Positions 32,372-42,697 of a DNA stretch of 56,012 bases are shown piece after piece. The DNA is from Terriglobia bacterium (lineage in GTDB: Bacteria; Acidobacteriota; Terriglobia; Terriglobales; Acidobacteriaceae). Under the pieces are notes generated by a model that worked only from the letters and a program-made list of their open reading frames with translations, had not been told where the DNA came from and did not search any database. The position numbers were made by a program, and so were the translations under genes. The stretch is taken from contig JAIQFA010000026.1 in the NCBI GenBank assembly GCA_020073525.1, positions 1 to 56,012 of the forward strand, in the 5' to 3' direction. Numbering within the stretch: the first letter of the stretch is position 1; each line of letters starts with the position of its first letter.

Positions 32372-33592
32372 ATGCCGAGCCACGAGCCTAATTTTATTAC
32401 CGCCATTGACGTAGGCAGCGCCAAGACTTCGGTGCTGGTGGCCGAACTGAGCGAGAACGGATTGCGTTATCGAGGTCACGGTATCAGCGAATCGCGAGGC
32501 CTGCGCAAGGGCGTGATCACCGAACTCGACAAGGCCATTAGCAGTATTCAAAAAGCAGTAGAGCATGCGGAAGACGTGGCCGGCATTCCCATCGAGCATG
32601 CGGCGGTGGGCATTGCCGGCGCGCACATTCGCGGGATGAACAGCCACGGCGGGATCACGTTTGGCGCGCGTTCGCGGGAGATCGGCCGTGAGGAAATCCG
32701 CCAGGCCGTGGACAAGGCGCGCACTGTGCCCCTGCCGGCCGATCGCGAAATTCTCCACTTGCTGCCGCAGGAGTTCATTCTTGACGATCAGCCGGGCGTG
32801 CAGGACCCAACCGGCATGATGGCCACGCGGCTGGAAGTGCGAGTGCACATTGTGACGGCGTCTTCGAGCGCCACGCAGAATCTGGTGACGGCGGTCAACA
32901 AGGCGGGTGTCCACGTGGATGACACCATTTTTGAGCCGCTCGCTTGCGCGGATTCTGTGTTGCGGTCGGACGAACGCGAGCTTGGCGTCTGCCTGGTCGA
33001 TCTCGGCGCCGGGTCGTGCGATCTGATCGTTTTCCAGCAGGGCGCGGTCGCGCATACGGCGGTCATTCCCATCGGCGGCGATCACTTTACCAGCGATCTA
33101 TCGGTCGGCATGTGTACAGGCCTGGCGGCTGCGGAGACGCTCAAGAAAAATTTTGGCAACGCGGTGCCGACACTCATCCCCGAGGGGAATGAGGTCGAGG
33201 TGCCGTCGGTGGGCGACCGGCCGTCGCGCATGATGCCGCAGCGTATGGCGGGCGAGATTCTTGAGCCTCGGGCCCGCGAGCTTTTCGAGTTGCTGCGCGA
33301 CAACCTGCGCCACGCTGGCGTTCTGGAGCACTGTATCGCGGGATTCGTGCTGAGCGGCGGAGCGTCGCGGCTTCCCGGCCTGATGGACGTGGCGGAATCG
33401 GTGCTGCGGAAAGCGGCGCGTCTCGCTTGGCCAACGCCGATGGCGAAGATGCCGTCGTTCCTGGCCGAACCGGAGTTCGCCACCGTGCTGGGCATGGTGT
33501 ATTACGGCCACCGCGCCCGGCTGGCTCGCGGCTTGCAGGAGCCGAGTTTTGGTTCGCGCATGAAAGCGTTGTTCGCGAGGAAGGGCGCGTGA
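32372..33592 (+). CDS. ftsA: cell division protein FtsA
   Basis: A 406-aa actin-like ATPase tethering FtsZ to the membrane. Motifs: phosphate-1 FITAIDVGSAKTSVLVAE (8-25), SHDSA-type domain 1C region with HAAVGIAGAHIRGMNS, phosphate-2 LGVCLVDLGAGSCDLIVFQQGAV, adenosine FVLSGGASRLPGLMDVAE. C-terminal amphipathic region RGLQEPSFGSRMKALFARK, compatible with the membrane-targeting helix. No SD is visible before the ATG, so translation may depend on ftsQ. Confidence 0.96.
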   Translation: MPSHEPNFITAIDVGSAKTSVLVAELSENGLRYRGHGISESRGLRKGVITELDKAISSIQKAVEHAEDVAGIPIEHAAVGIAGAHIRGMNSHGGITFGARSREIGREEIRQAVDKARTVPLPADREILHLLPQEFILDDQPGVQDPTGMMATRLEVRVHIVTASSSATQNLVTAVNKAGVHVDDTIFEPLACADSVLRSDERELGVCLVDLGAGSCDLIVFQQGAVAHTAVIPIGGDHFTSDLSVGMCTGLAAAETLKKNFGNAVPTLIPEGNEVEVPSVGDRPSRMMPQRMAGEILEPRARELFELLRDNLRHAGVLEHCIAGFVLSGGASRLPGLMDVAESVLRKAARLAWPTPMAKMPSFLAEPEFATVLGMVYYGHRARLARGLQEPSFGSRMKALFARKGA

Positions 33593-33685
33593 GGGTGAAC
33601 TGGGATCTTGCGATTTGCGTCGGGAAAGCGGAGTCCGGCTGGTGCATTGCTCATTCTGGGGATGTGCAACTCGCCGAAGAAAGCA

Positions 33686-33712
33686 GGTCCTTCGCTTCGC
33701 TCAGGATGACAA
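33686..33712. repeat. short CTTCGCTTCGCTCAGGATGACA element
   Basis: This 'GCTCAGGATGACA' tail is nearly the same as that at about 516-528 and follows a short CTTCG/GCTTCG direct repeat. It lies between ftsA and ftsZ. Confidence 0.5.
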
Positions 33713-33736
33713 CTCTTAGAGGGGTTTGGTCTTACT

Positions 33737-33764
33737 GAGAACTGAGAACTGGCAGCTAAGAACT
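33737..33764. repeat. 7-base array (GAGAACT type) before ftsZ
   Basis: Four contiguous 7-base units: GAGAACT, GAGAACT, GGCAGCT, AAGAACT. It ends 18 bases before the ftsZ start, next to the SD region. Confidence 0.65.
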
Positions 33765-33782
33765 GACTTTACGAGGTGAAGT

Positions 33783-35060
33783 ATGGAAGACAACGGACTC
33801 CGCATCTGCTTTAACGAAGAAGCTCGCAACGACGCACGCATCAAGGTGATTGGTGTCGGCGGCGGCGGCAACAACGCGGTCAATCGCATGATTGATTCGG
33901 GGATGGAACACATCGAATTTATTGTGGCCAACACCGACCTGCAGGCTCTGCGGATGTCGCGCGCCGGGACCAAGATTCAACTCGGCGTAAAACTGACCAA
34001 CGGGCTTGGAGCAGGCGCGAATCCTGAGATCGGACGCAAAGCCGCGCTCGAAGATTCGGACAAGCTCATCGAAGCGATGGAAGGCGCCGACATGATTTTT
34101 GTGACGGCAGGACTCGGCGGCGGCACCGGAACCGGCGCGGCGCCGATTATCGCCTCGCTGGCCAGCGAAATGGGCGCGCTCACCGTCGCCGTTGTCACCA
34201 AGCCATTTGCCTTCGAAGGCAAACGCCGCATGCAGCAGGCGGAGCGCGGGATCTCCGAACTCATGGAGTCGGTCGATACGACCATCGTCATCCCCAACGA
34301 AAAATTGCTGGCCGTCGCCGAGAACGCAGGCTTCTTCGAGTCCTTCCGCATCGCCGACGATATTCTTCGCCAGGGCGTGCAAGGGATCTCCGACATCATC
34401 ACCATCCCGGGCATCATCAACCGCGACTTTGCCGACGTGAAGGCGATCATGGCGGGCATGGGTTATGCGGTGATGGGTACGGCCACCGCAGCCGGCGAGC
34501 ATCGCACGGTGGAAGCCGCGCAGCGTGCCATTGCTTCGCCATTGCTGGAGGCGGGCGCGATCGACGGAGCTCGCGGAATTCTCATCAACATCACCGGCTC
34601 GAATTCGTTGAAGCTGGCGGAAGTGCAGCAGGCTTGCACGATTATTCAGGGCGCGGCGCACGAAGACGCCAACATCATCTTCGGCGCGGTGTTGGACGAG
34701 AAGATGAAAGACGCAGTCAAGATCACGGTGATCGCTACCGGGTTCAAAGAATCGGACATGCGCCGTACGCGACACCACGAGAACTTCGATCCGGTCATAT
34801 TATCCAGAGACGTGTCCCGGGAGGTTTCGCGCCGCGAACATTTCCACGAACCAGCGGCAGAGCCAGAGCCTGCCTTCGTGCCCGAACCGACTTTCGAGCC
34901 AGATCCAACGCCGGTGGTTTTTCAGGAGTTGGCGGCGGCAAGCGCGTCGCATGCGGCCGAGGTGATTTCGCTCGATGCCATGCGCACGACCGCTCCCACC
35001 TACGAGGCGGAAGATCTCGATGTTCCGGCGTTCCTGAGAAAACGTAGCGAAGTTATGTAG
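33783..35060 (+). CDS. ftsZ: cell division protein FtsZ
   Basis: A 425-aa tubulin-like GTPase forming the division ring. [17 protein letters not shown] (20-36), the tubulin signature [10 protein letters not shown] (112-121), NVDxxL-like NTDLQAL, and T7-loop [15 protein letters not shown]. The C-terminal linker is rich in Pro/Glu (about 355-390, [18 protein letters not shown]). The end [10 protein letters not shown] is the conserved peptide for FtsA/ZipA-type partners. SD GAGGTGA precedes ATG 33783. The 190-base gap from ftsA holds repeats. Confidence 0.98.
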   Translation: MEDNGLRICFNEEARNDARIKVIGVGGGGNNAVNRMIDSGMEHIEFIVANTDLQALRMSRAGTKIQLGVKLTNGLGAGANPEIGRKAALEDSDKLIEAMEGADMIFVTAGLGGGTGTGAAPIIASLASEMGALTVAVVTKPFAFEGKRRMQQAERGISELMESVDTTIVIPNEKLLAVAENAGFFESFRIADDILRQGVQGISDIITIPGIINRDFADVKAIMAGMGYAVMGTATAAGEHRTVEAAQRAIASPLLEAGAIDGARGILINITGSNSLKLAEVQQACTIIQGAAHEDANIIFGAVLDEKMKDAVKITVIATGFKESDMRRTRHHENFDPVILSRDVSREVSRREHFHEPAAEPEPAFVPEPTFEPDPTPVVFQELAAASASHAAEVISLDAMRTTAPTYEAEDLDVPAFLRKRSEVM

Positions 35061-35086
35061 GGAACGGCCCCAAACGAATCGTTACC

Positions 35087-35148
35087 GTAGAGACGCGGCT
35101 TGCCGCGTCTCGTTCCGCGCAGTGAGACGGGGCCAGCCCCGTCTCTAC
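35087..35148. repeat. GTAGAGACG-type double palindrome (copy E)
   Basis: Full-length copy like C (GTAGAGACGCGG/CCGCGTCTC, then GAGACGGGG/CCCCGTCTC). It sits between convergent ftsZ and the DUF885 gene, six bases from the stop of the latter. Confidence 0.85.
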
Positions 35149-35154
35149 CGGCGA

Positions 35155-36924
35155 TTAATGTTGGGCTGCAATCCAAGTGTTGATCTTCGTCTCGAGCACA
35201 TCCAGTGGCAGCGGGCCTTGATCTAAGACCGCGTCGTGAAAGGCCCGCAGATCGAATTTCGTTCCCAAGTCTTTCTGCGCTCGCGCTCGTAGTTCGAGAA
35301 TCTTCATCTGCCCCATCTTGTAGGACAGCGCCTGTGCCGGCCACGCTATGTAGCGGTCTACTTCGGTATTGATGTTCTCGTCGTCCATGGCGGTGTGCTC
35401 ATGGAAGAAGTCGACCATCTGCTGGCGGGTCCAGTGCTTGGAGTGAACGCCGGTATCGACGACCCAGCGTACGGCGCGCCACATTTCATTCTGCAGGCGG
35501 CCGTAGTCGCTGTATGGATCCTGATAGAAGCCCACTTCTTTTCCCAGACGTTCGGAGTAGAAGGCCCAGCCTTCGGTATAGGCATTCAGATCGAGGTTGT
35601 ATTTACGGAAGGGCGGCAGTCCGGTGAGTTCCTGAGCGATCGAAAATTGCAGGTGATGTCCGGGGACGCCTTCGTGGTAGCCAATAGCTTCCACGTTGAG
35701 CAGCAACCGCTTCTCCGTAGCGAACCCGTTGACGTTGATACGTCCCGGGCGCGAGCCATCTCCGGCGCCCAGCGAATAATCGGCAGGGGGACTGGAGGCG
35801 CTGCGAAACGCCTCCATCGGCACTACGATGAGCTTATTCTTCGGTAGTCGTCCGAATAATTGCGGAAGCTTCGAATACATCTGGTCGCGATATTGCGTGT
35901 AGAGGTCCAGCAGTTGCTGACCCGACTTGGCGTGCAACTGCGGATCCTGGCGGATGTGAGCGTTGAAAGATTTCAGATCGGTGAAGCCTTGCGCCTTGGC
36001 GATGGCGAGCATTTGGGTTTCAATTTCCGCCACGCTCTTCAGGCCTAGCTGATGAATCTGGTCGGCCGAGAAATCGGTGGTCGTTTGGTGACGCACGGCG
36101 AAACGATAACGCGCTTCTCCGTCGGGCAAGGCCCAGACGCCGGGATCGAGGCGGCCGTGGGGCGCGTAATCTTCGCGCACGAATTTGGCGAATTTCGCGT
36201 AGGCGGGCACGACTTCAGTTTTTATCGCGGTTTCGATCCCTTCGCGCAGTTGCTTCCGGTCCGCCTCGGAGATGGCATCGGGGAACTTGCGCAGCGGGTC
36301 GGCAAAGGGACTCTTGTCGAGCGGATCGTCGGCAATCTCCTGCGCCTGCGCTGAGACCTTCTCGAGCAGATACTTCGGCGGCATGCGGTGATCGCGTAGT
36401 CCGTCGCGCATGTGTCCCATGGCCTGGTCGAGAACCCGCGGAATCTGGCGCAGACGGGACAAGTAGTCTTCGTAATCTTTCTTGTTGCGGAAAGGAGAAT
36501 TGAAGGCCAGCGAAGCGTACCCGAGGTGAATGCCGCCAAACTGCGTCGCCGGCATCTCCCAGTCTTTGAACTGCGCGCTGTCGAGCCCTTCGCGCAGGCT
36601 GCGCACCATCAGCGCTTGGTTGAGCCTTTCCTGCTCGGGGAATCCCGTGACATCGATGGCTTCGAAACGCGCCAGCGCCTGCCGAGTGTGTTCGAGATCG
36701 TCGGCAATGGCTTTGTCCGAGAAATCGCTCAGCCGGTCGTTATAGCGATCGTCGCCAATCTGGGTGGCAAGTTCGGGCTGGGTGCGGAGCGTGTACTCCC
36801 ACTCATCGGCGAGGAGGCGATTGAGTTCAGTGCGGCGGGCTTCCAAGCTCTGTTCCGCAGCGTGAGTGAAGAGAGGGAAGACGAGAGCAAGGGCGAAGGA
36901 GAGAATCACGAGCGATGTTCGCAA
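35155..36924 (-). CDS. DUF885 exported metallopeptidase-like protein
   Basis: A 589-aa exported protein. Signal SLVILSFALALVFPLFTHAA (cleavage near residue 22). The DUF885 signature is H-E-G-V-P-G-H-H (417-424), in which HExxxHH replaces the usual zincin HExxH, with IGYHEGVPGHHLQFSIAQEL around it. C-terminal conserved GWAFYSERLG and EMWRAVRWVVDTGVHSK. Proteins of this group are thought to be zinc carboxypeptidases acting in the periplasm, but few have been tested. Convergent with ftsZ; the start codon follows a plausible upstream region. Confidence 0.9.
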   Translation of the reverse strand: MRTSLVILSFALALVFPLFTHAAEQSLEARRTELNRLLADEWEYTLRTQPELATQIGDDRYNDRLSDFSDKAIADDLEHTRQALARFEAIDVTGFPEQERLNQALMVRSLREGLDSAQFKDWEMPATQFGGIHLGYASLAFNSPFRNKKDYEDYLSRLRQIPRVLDQAMGHMRDGLRDHRMPPKYLLEKVSAQAQEIADDPLDKSPFADPLRKFPDAISEADRKQLREGIETAIKTEVVPAYAKFAKFVREDYAPHGRLDPGVWALPDGEARYRFAVRHQTTTDFSADQIHQLGLKSVAEIETQMLAIAKAQGFTDLKSFNAHIRQDPQLHAKSGQQLLDLYTQYRDQMYSKLPQLFGRLPKNKLIVVPMEAFRSASSPPADYSLGAGDGSRPGRINVNGFATEKRLLLNVEAIGYHEGVPGHHLQFSIAQELTGLPPFRKYNLDLNAYTEGWAFYSERLGKEVGFYQDPYSDYGRLQNEMWRAVRWVVDTGVHSKHWTRQQMVDFFHEHTAMDDENINTEVDRYIAWPAQALSYKMGQMKILELRARAQKDLGTKFDLRAFHDAVLDQGPLPLDVLETKINTWIAAQH

Positions 36925-36993
36925 GAGGCAGACCTCGGCAGAATTCGTGCGCAGGAAAAAACTGCGGCCGTGAAGGATTCTATCGCAGTCTGC

Positions 36994-37404
36994 CTATGGG
37001 CAAGTCAGTAGCGCGGTACCGACGACGGAGCATCCATTCCCGCAGGGGCCGACTGCGTCGTTACAGCTCTTGCCGGAGGAGGCGACCGCGAAGACCGAGT
37101 ATGTGCCGGTCGCGGCGGCTGCACATTGAGCCACGCCCGCAGTAGTGACGGATACGTCAGTCGTGGGGATACCCTGGTAACAGGCACTCCAAGTAGCCGG
37201 TAGCGGAGTCACCGTGTGGGAAGGACTAACGTAGTGGCCGGTAGCGATGAACGGTACCAGTCCATTGGGATAAGACTGTGCGTCGGCAGTCGCTGGGCTC
37301 AGCGTGATGGATTGAAGTTGACTCTGACCCGCGCCGCAGGCCAGCGCGATCGCAACTGCCAGAACCAGGGCGACAAAAGAGAGCATGAAGGGAAATCTGT
37401 TCAT
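36994..37404 (-). CDS. small lipoprotein with Ig-like/Big2-type domain
   Basis: A 136-aa lipoprotein-like product. ATG 37404 has GGAGAGG six to seven bases upstream. The signal peptide ends in a lipobox-like LACGAG (Cys at about residue 23). It continues with QLQSITLSPATADAQSYPNGLVPFIATGHYV, the Big2-like start used by many acidobacterial secreted proteins, and then ATWSACYQG. The C-terminal half has a Cys pattern (CSxC, CNDxxGPCGNGC, LLTC) that suggests disulfides. Function unknown; the end of the ORF is about 70 bases after the start of the DUF885 gene in the same direction. Confidence 0.72.
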   Translation of the reverse strand: MNRFPFMLSFVALVLAVAIALACGAGQSQLQSITLSPATADAQSYPNGLVPFIATGHYVSPSHTVTPLPATWSACYQGIPTTDVSVTTAGVAQCAAAATGTYSVFAVASSGKSCNDAVGPCGNGCSVVGTALLTCP

Positions 37405-37866
37405 AACCTCTCCTATCAATAACGCTCCCAACTCGGGGCGACTAGGACTTAGGATACGCCCTCAGGAAATGCCGGAACAACGCACGCGTGGAGTTGCGGC
37501 CCGATGACGGTGGGTCTGAAACGCGGATCGGATTTGCCTGAAGTACTAGCGCGACATCCCCTGAGATGTGCAAACTGCTGCATAGCCAAGCCCTTTGGGG
37601 TAACAAGTCGAGCAGGTTACCAAGGTGGGGTGTCCTTCTTGCGAAATCAGATTAAACACAATTTATTCATGTAGTTACCGTGCTGATTCGGCCGTTGGCA
37701 TCTTTGCACTTTGGCATTGCGCCGAGCCGCTTAAATCGCCTACTATCGGATAGTTGCGGGAAATGCGCTCGGTCGGTTTTTGATTTGGCGATACTCTTGC
37801 ATCCTATTAACTAGGCCGACAGCTGAATTCGCAGTAGATTGGCCGAGTACCTCCGGGGATGGTGAA
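37405..37866. promoter_or_regulatory. divergent intergenic region
   Basis: About 460 bases between the lipoprotein and PBP-like genes. A reading frame runs into it from the PBP-like gene (upstream to 37780), but its residues look non-coding. No repeat family or clear promoter consensus is seen. Confidence 0.4.
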
Positions 37867-39096
37867 GTGAAGTTCAGGGCCTGGTTTCTTCGTCTCGCAT
37901 TTTTCTTAGGATTGGCAATATTGCTGGAAGCGAGTAGCCTCGCCGCCAGCGTCAACCCCAGCACGCTCACGCCGCATAAGAAATCCCGCGGAGTCACCGA
38001 AAATCAACATGCGAAGAAGCGCATGCGGACACTTGCCCGGAGCCGCGCCCCGCGCTCACGCTATGCCGCTACCCCTCGTCGGCGTCGTTATTACGAGCGT
38101 TTCCATACCAGTTCGTTTGCATCCGCCATCACCGACGGTGATGTGAGCGCGGGCGAAGATCCGGTGGTTCGTCAGGCGGCGATCGATGCGCTGGGCAACA
38201 TGAACGGCACCGTGGTCGCGATCGAGCCGACCAGCGGACGCGTTCTGGCCATGGTCAATCAGAAACTGGCGCTCTCGAGCGGCGCGCAACCGTGTTCGAC
38301 CATCAAGCTTTCGGTCGCTCTCGCTGCCCTGAGCGAAGGTGTGATCGACAAGGAAACAGAAGTCTCGCTGGGACGCCGCAGCCGCATGAATCTCACTACC
38401 GCGCTGGCGCACTCGAACAACGCTTACTTCGAAGCGGTGGGGCGCAAGCTGGGCTTCGAAAAGGTGCAGTACTACGCGCATCAGTTTGGACTCGGCGAAC
38501 TCGCCGGCTACCACATTCCGGGCGAGCAGTTGGGCACGTATCCCGAAACAGAAATTTCCGCCAAACTCGGCGGCGTCGGCAAGATGTGCTCTTTTGGCGA
38601 GGGCATTTCAATGACTCCTCTGCAGTTGGGCGCATTGGTCACAGCGATCTCGAACGGCGGTACGCTTTACTACCTGCAACATCCGACAACTCCCGACGCA
38701 GTCGCCAACTTTCAGCCGCGCGTGAAACGGCATCTCGACATCGAGCCGGTGATTCCTGAGCTCTCCGACGGCATGGCGGGAGCGGTTGCTTATGGCACGG
38801 CGCGCAGCGTGCGATTGAACTTCAACGAGGAATCGATCTTAGGCAAGACCGGGACATGCTCGCGCGCCGGTACGCGCTTTGGATGGTTCGCCTCTTACGC
38901 CAACACCGACATCGGACGGATTGTGACGGTGGTCTTCCTGCAAGGCGGACGTCCCACGTTCGGCCCCAAAGCAGCTGAGATCGCTGGACGCATGTACCGC
39001 AACCTCTACGACCACAACTTCTTCGTCGCGGGGGCGGCAGGTACAACCCCTGCTCCCGATCTGGACAAGATCGTCCCCGCAGCCGACCGGCAGTAG
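37867..39096 (+). CDS. penicillin-binding protein transpeptidase-like protein
   Basis: A 409-aa protein. GTG 37867 opens a signal/anchor (KFRAWFLRLAFFLGLAILLEASSLA) and is preferred over a longer frame from 37780. A basic linker (about residues 30-80, KKSRGV...RRRRYYERF) precedes a transpeptidase domain with the three penicillin-binding motifs: S144-T-I-K (CSTIKLSVAL), S183-N-N (AHSNNAYFEA), K327-T-G (ILGKTGTC). It is shorter than class A/B PBPs and lacks the glycosyltransferase or dimerisation part. Could be a low-mass D,D-transpeptidase or a beta-lactamase-like sensor. Next gene follows at 35 bases. Confidence 0.86.
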   Translation: MKFRAWFLRLAFFLGLAILLEASSLAASVNPSTLTPHKKSRGVTENQHAKKRMRTLARSRAPRSRYAATPRRRRYYERFHTSSFASAITDGDVSAGEDPVVRQAAIDALGNMNGTVVAIEPTSGRVLAMVNQKLALSSGAQPCSTIKLSVALAALSEGVIDKETEVSLGRRSRMNLTTALAHSNNAYFEAVGRKLGFEKVQYYAHQFGLGELAGYHIPGEQLGTYPETEISAKLGGVGKMCSFGEGISMTPLQLGALVTAISNGGTLYYLQHPTTPDAVANFQPRVKRHLDIEPVIPELSDGMAGAVAYGTARSVRLNFNEESILGKTGTCSRAGTRFGWFASYANTDIGRIVTVVFLQGGRPTFGPKAAEIAGRMYRNLYDHNFFVAGAAGTTPAPDLDKIVPAADRQ

Positions 39097-39131
39097 CCCT
39101 TCGCGAGTCAGCAGATTCGGAGAAGTAATTC

Positions 39132-39827
39132 ATGCAGGAGCAAGCTCTCAGGATAGCGAGCCACATCCCGCATCCTGGAATCACCGCCGCGCTTGCCCTG
39201 ATCCTCGCGGCCATTGTTTTTGCGCTTGTCTTCCGCGCAAGAAGGCCGGTGGTCGCCTCAATCCTGGCCGCTGGACTCATCGTTCTCGGACTTACTCCGT
39301 TGGTTACTTCCAACTTTCTCCGATCACAAGGCGTGTATCACGTTCATGTCGTTCTGTTGCGACCCGACCAGTCGCCGGTCGACATTGCCCAAGTCAAGTC
39401 CTCGAATGGGGAAGAATTGAAGATGGTGGAAGGCGGATGGGGACTCGATATTTCACCGCAAACCCGGCCGATCGACGGCAAAGTAACCCTGTTCGCGTCT
39501 GTGAAGGATGAGTTTCTCAAGGGCAGTTCCACGCTCGTTCTGGCTCAGGACTACTACCCAACCGCTGCCATTCAGCTTGTTGCCGACACTTCAGCGATGC
39601 TCCGCGGGGTTGTGGTGGACGAAAACCTTGTAGCAATACCCGGCGCAAAGGTTTCGATCGACGGCTATCCCGATGTAGCCGTGACCGACAAGCTGGGGAA
39701 TTTCGTTTTGCCCGCGCACGCGGGCAAGGGGCAAGCGGTCGAAGTCCGCGCGCAGAAGGGTCGGTTGACGGGGCATCTCTCGGCTCCCGCCGGGAAGGTG
39801 ATAGAGGTAATCATCGGTCGCGAGTGA
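39132..39827 (+). CDS. hypothetical membrane protein with carboxypeptidase-regulatory-like end
   Basis: A 231-aa protein. Two N-terminal hydrophobic helices (AALALILAAIVFALVF and VVASILAAGLIVLGL) are followed by a soluble beta-rich part. The C-terminal 75 residues (LRGVVVDENLVAIPGAKVSIDGYPDVAVTDKLGNFVLPAH) are a carboxypeptidase-regulatory-like sandwich, usually extracytoplasmic. SD GGAG lies nine bases before ATG 39132. It follows the PBP-like gene by 35 bases and may be co-transcribed; a role in wall or adhesion is possible but unsupported. Confidence 0.72.
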   Translation: MQEQALRIASHIPHPGITAALALILAAIVFALVFRARRPVVASILAAGLIVLGLTPLVTSNFLRSQGVYHVHVVLLRPDQSPVDIAQVKSSNGEELKMVEGGWGLDISPQTRPIDGKVTLFASVKDEFLKGSSTLVLAQDYYPTAAIQLVADTSAMLRGVVVDENLVAIPGAKVSIDGYPDVAVTDKLGNFVLPAHAGKGQAVEVRAQKGRLTGHLSAPAGKVIEVIIGRE

Positions 39828-39905
39828 GTGGTTTCATAATGGTCGCGCTGAAGAGCGTAGCGGGGCTGCGCGGTCTGCTGGACGCCGAAGGTATCCTCAA
39901 ATCGA

Positions 39906-42533
39906 TTAGGGCAACTGCAGGTCCAGCGCGTAAATTTCCTGAGTGCTGAGATCCTGAACATAGAGCCGCGAACCGTCGGGAGCGCTCCCGCTCCAGATAC
40001 CGGAAGCAGCGGCTCGAAAACGATGAAGCGTTGAGAGGCTGTAAAGTTCTTCCGAATGACTCTCGCCAACCTTCACGCGGCGGGCGGTGGAATTGGTGGT
40101 CAAAAAATTGTCGAAGTACAGGTAGCCATCGTTTGTCCAGGTCGGATACGCGATGTTTCCAGGTTCCGTGAGCCAAGGCGACCACTTCTTCGCGTGGAAC
40201 TCATAGAGCATCAAGGTGCGCGAGTCCCGGGACAAAGCCGCGAGATACTGGCCATCCGAAGAAAGGCGCGGACTGAACAAGCCTTCGGAGCCTGGAAATG
40301 TTGTGACCTGATGGGTCGTTAAGTCAAAGGTCAGAATTTTCACCCCTGGATCGTCGATGCCGAACGAGAAGATGATTTGTTTGCCATCGGGAGACCAGTT
40401 GAAGTCCACTCCGCCACGGCCATCCGGAAACAAGTCCTGCGGACTCCCGCCTTGCGCAGAAATCGATTGCGCCTTCCACGGCTTTCCTACCAGAGAACTG
40501 TTGTACAAGATGGTGGTTCCATCCGGGGACCATGTGGGCAGTACGATCTTCAGCGGCGGGTGGGTGAGTTGCAGCCGCTCCGTGCCGTCGACGCGACTCC
40601 GCCACAAGTCGCCTTCCGGGACGGTGACATAGGCAACCCACTGGCTGTCACGCGAGAAAGCTACGTCGGTCGCGGATATACCGGACAAGTAGGGCACGAA
40701 CTGCCGGGACTTGGAGTCATAGCGCACAACCTGTGACCGAGGCTGAGCACCCTGGACAAAGAGCTTCTTACCATCGACGGAAGGAAGCGCCCCAAGAAAC
40801 AGGAGTGGGCCCGTCGTTAACTGTATGGGTTCGCTAGAAGCCCTGCGAAAAACACCGGCTCGATCCGCTAAGGCAAAAATATTTCCCGCGTAGTTTGCCC
40901 CACTGACAAAAATGTAATAGCGCCCATCGGGTGTCCAAACGCCACAGCATTCAACCGGAGGGTTGTGCCACCCGGGGAGGAGAGGACGCAGGTTCGAGCC
41001 ATCAGCTCGCATTTCCCATAAGGATGAGATGTTCTTGTTGTAGTCGAAAGAGGTGAATCGAATCCTGCTTCCGTCGGGAGAGAAGCGGACATTTCCGGGA
41101 ATGCCCTCAACCGAAGCCAACGTCCTTGGATCGGTGCCATCGGCTTTCGCCAAATACAGGGAAGATCCATTCGTATAGAGGACCTGCTGCCCGTCGGGTG
41201 ACCACGTAGCGTCGTAGCCAGTCGCATCGCCGATGCGGCGCGGTGCGCCCGAGGGGAGAGGCAACGCCCAAAAAGGAGCCTCAAAGTGAGTGCCCTCGAA
41301 CGCGCCGATCAAGAGCTGTGAATGATCCGGCGAGATATCGGTGGGGAAGACGTTGCGGAAGGGGGTGGGAATCTCTGAAGTCTCGCCCCCGGCCGTCGAG
41401 ACTTGAGCCAACGCGTAGTGGTCGCCTGAGTACTCGTTCACGAAGATACGGGAACCGTCGGTGACCATGCTGCCTTTATTCAAGCCATCATGGCTGATTT
41501 GTGTCGAGCCCGTCACCTTGGGTGGGGGGAGCGGGAAGAGAAGACGAGCGAGAACAACCGCCAAAACAGAGATGCCCGCGCCGGCCACAGCCCAAGGCCA
41601 GCGCCGCTTTCCCTGCGGAGCCTTCATCACGGAGGAACTGGCCGCGCCCACTCGACCCGAAGAGGTATCGCGTTTCAGGCGTTTCAGATCTGCGCACATT
41701 TCGGCCGCGCTCTGATAACGGACATCACGGTCCTTCTCCAGAGACTTGCTCACAATGCGTTCCAAATCGGCGGGCAGATCGGGATTCACATGAAGCAGCG
41801 GAGCCGGCGCCTTGTTGAGAATGGAATTGAACATCGCTGCGGTGGTGTCGCCGCGAAAAGGCAGGGTTCCGGTGGCCATCTCATAGAGAACTGCGCCAAA
41901 CGAAAAGACGTCGGTTCGACTATCCAGTTCCTTACCCAGGGCCTGCTCCGGCGACATGTACGCCACGGTTCCGAGGGAACTGCCGGGACTGGTGAGGTGG
42001 GCTTCGGTCACCGTGGGGGAATCCCCGGACGGCGCAGTGAAACGGGCGACCGTTTTTGCCAGGCCGAAATCCAGAATCTTGGCGTGACCGCGGTCGGTGA
42101 CGAACAGGTTCGCGGGCTTAATATCACGATGAATGATGCCCTTGGAGTGCGCGGCATCGAGGGCGTCGGACACTTCGATGCCGAGGTCGATGATGCGATC
42201 GGTTTCGAGGGGACGGCCCAGAATCATCTGCTTCAAAGTGCGGCCTTGCAGGTACTCCATCACGATGAACAGGAAATTCTCAGACTCCGCAATCTCGTGA
42301 ATGGTGCAGATGCCGGGATGATTGAGCGCTGACGCCGCTCGTGCTTCCCGTCGAAACCGCTCCAGCGCCTGCGGATCTTCCGCGACATCTTCCGGAAGAA
42401 ACTTCAGGGCCACAAAGCGGCCCAGCAGGAGGTCTTCGGCTTGGTAGACGACGCCCATTCCACCGCCGCCCAGCTTCTGCAGGACGCGATAATGGGAAAC
42501 AGTTTGCCCGATGATGGATTGTGGGTCGGGCAT
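39906..42533 (-). CDS. Ser/Thr protein kinase fused to TolB-type beta-propeller
   Basis: An 875-aa bacterial Hanks-type kinase. ATG 42533 opens the kinase domain (an in-frame upstream start at 42647 adds a non-homologous leader). P-loop [10 protein letters not shown] (21-30), Lys44 in VALKFL, HRD at 135-137 ([10 protein letters not shown]), DFG at 155-157, activation segment ending MSPEQ. A single membrane helix (about 312-333) follows; the outer part has PD40/TolB-like blades (WSPDGQQ, FSPDGSR, WTPDGRY, SVDGKK). An outside sensor propeller is inferred. This fusion is common in acidobacteria; the ligand and substrates are unknown. A TATATT box lies close before the start. Confidence 0.93.
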   Translation of the reverse strand: MPDPQSIIGQTVSHYRVLQKLGGGGMGVVYQAEDLLLGRFVALKFLPEDVAEDPQALERFRREARAASALNHPGICTIHEIAESENFLFIVMEYLQGRTLKQMILGRPLETDRIIDLGIEVSDALDAAHSKGIIHRDIKPANLFVTDRGHAKILDFGLAKTVARFTAPSGDSPTVTEAHLTSPGSSLGTVAYMSPEQALGKELDSRTDVFSFGAVLYEMATGTLPFRGDTTAAMFNSILNKAPAPLLHVNPDLPADLERIVSKSLEKDRDVRYQSAAEMCADLKRLKRDTSSGRVGAASSSVMKAPQGKRRWPWAVAGAGISVLAVVLARLLFPLPPPKVTGSTQISHDGLNKGSMVTDGSRIFVNEYSGDHYALAQVSTAGGETSEIPTPFRNVFPTDISPDHSQLLIGAFEGTHFEAPFWALPLPSGAPRRIGDATGYDATWSPDGQQVLYTNGSSLYLAKADGTDPRTLASVEGIPGNVRFSPDGSRIRFTSFDYNKNISSLWEMRADGSNLRPLLPGWHNPPVECCGVWTPDGRYYIFVSGANYAGNIFALADRAGVFRRASSEPIQLTTGPLLFLGALPSVDGKKLFVQGAQPRSQVVRYDSKSRQFVPYLSGISATDVAFSRDSQWVAYVTVPEGDLWRSRVDGTERLQLTHPPLKIVLPTWSPDGTTILYNSSLVGKPWKAQSISAQGGSPQDLFPDGRGGVDFNWSPDGKQIIFSFGIDDPGVKILTFDLTTHQVTTFPGSEGLFSPRLSSDGQYLAALSRDSRTLMLYEFHAKKWSPWLTEPGNIAYPTWTNDGYLYFDNFLTTNSTARRVKVGESHSEELYSLSTLHRFRAAASGIWSGSAPDGSRLYVQDLSTQEIYALDLQLP

Positions 42534-42646
42534 AAAGAAGCAATATATTAGCAGAGGATCGGAGAGCGATTCTGTGATGCTGGACAGTGTAGGTTGGCAC
42601 GCGACCACGATCTCGGATCGGCACCTAAGGATGCCGGATACAAACA

Positions 42647-42674
42647 AAAACGCCCAGCTTCAACTGGGCGTTTT
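42647..42674 (-). terminator. rho-independent terminator of the ABC exporter operon
   Basis: AAAACGCCCAG/CTGGGCGTTTT stem with loop CTTCAA (read on either strand). On the minus strand it starts 23 bases after the stop of the ATPase gene and is followed by TTTTTG. It separates the operon from the kinase gene. Confidence 0.85.
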
Positions 42675-42697
42675 CCAAGCGTAGAAACCCTCGGAGA

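Noticed and set aside
33756..34778. A 340-residue minus-strand frame opposite ftsZ
   Set aside because: Shadow of ftsZ.
39906..42533. Kinase-propeller fusion as something new
   Set aside because: The kinase/PD40 arrangement is common in acidobacteria; reported as a feature only.
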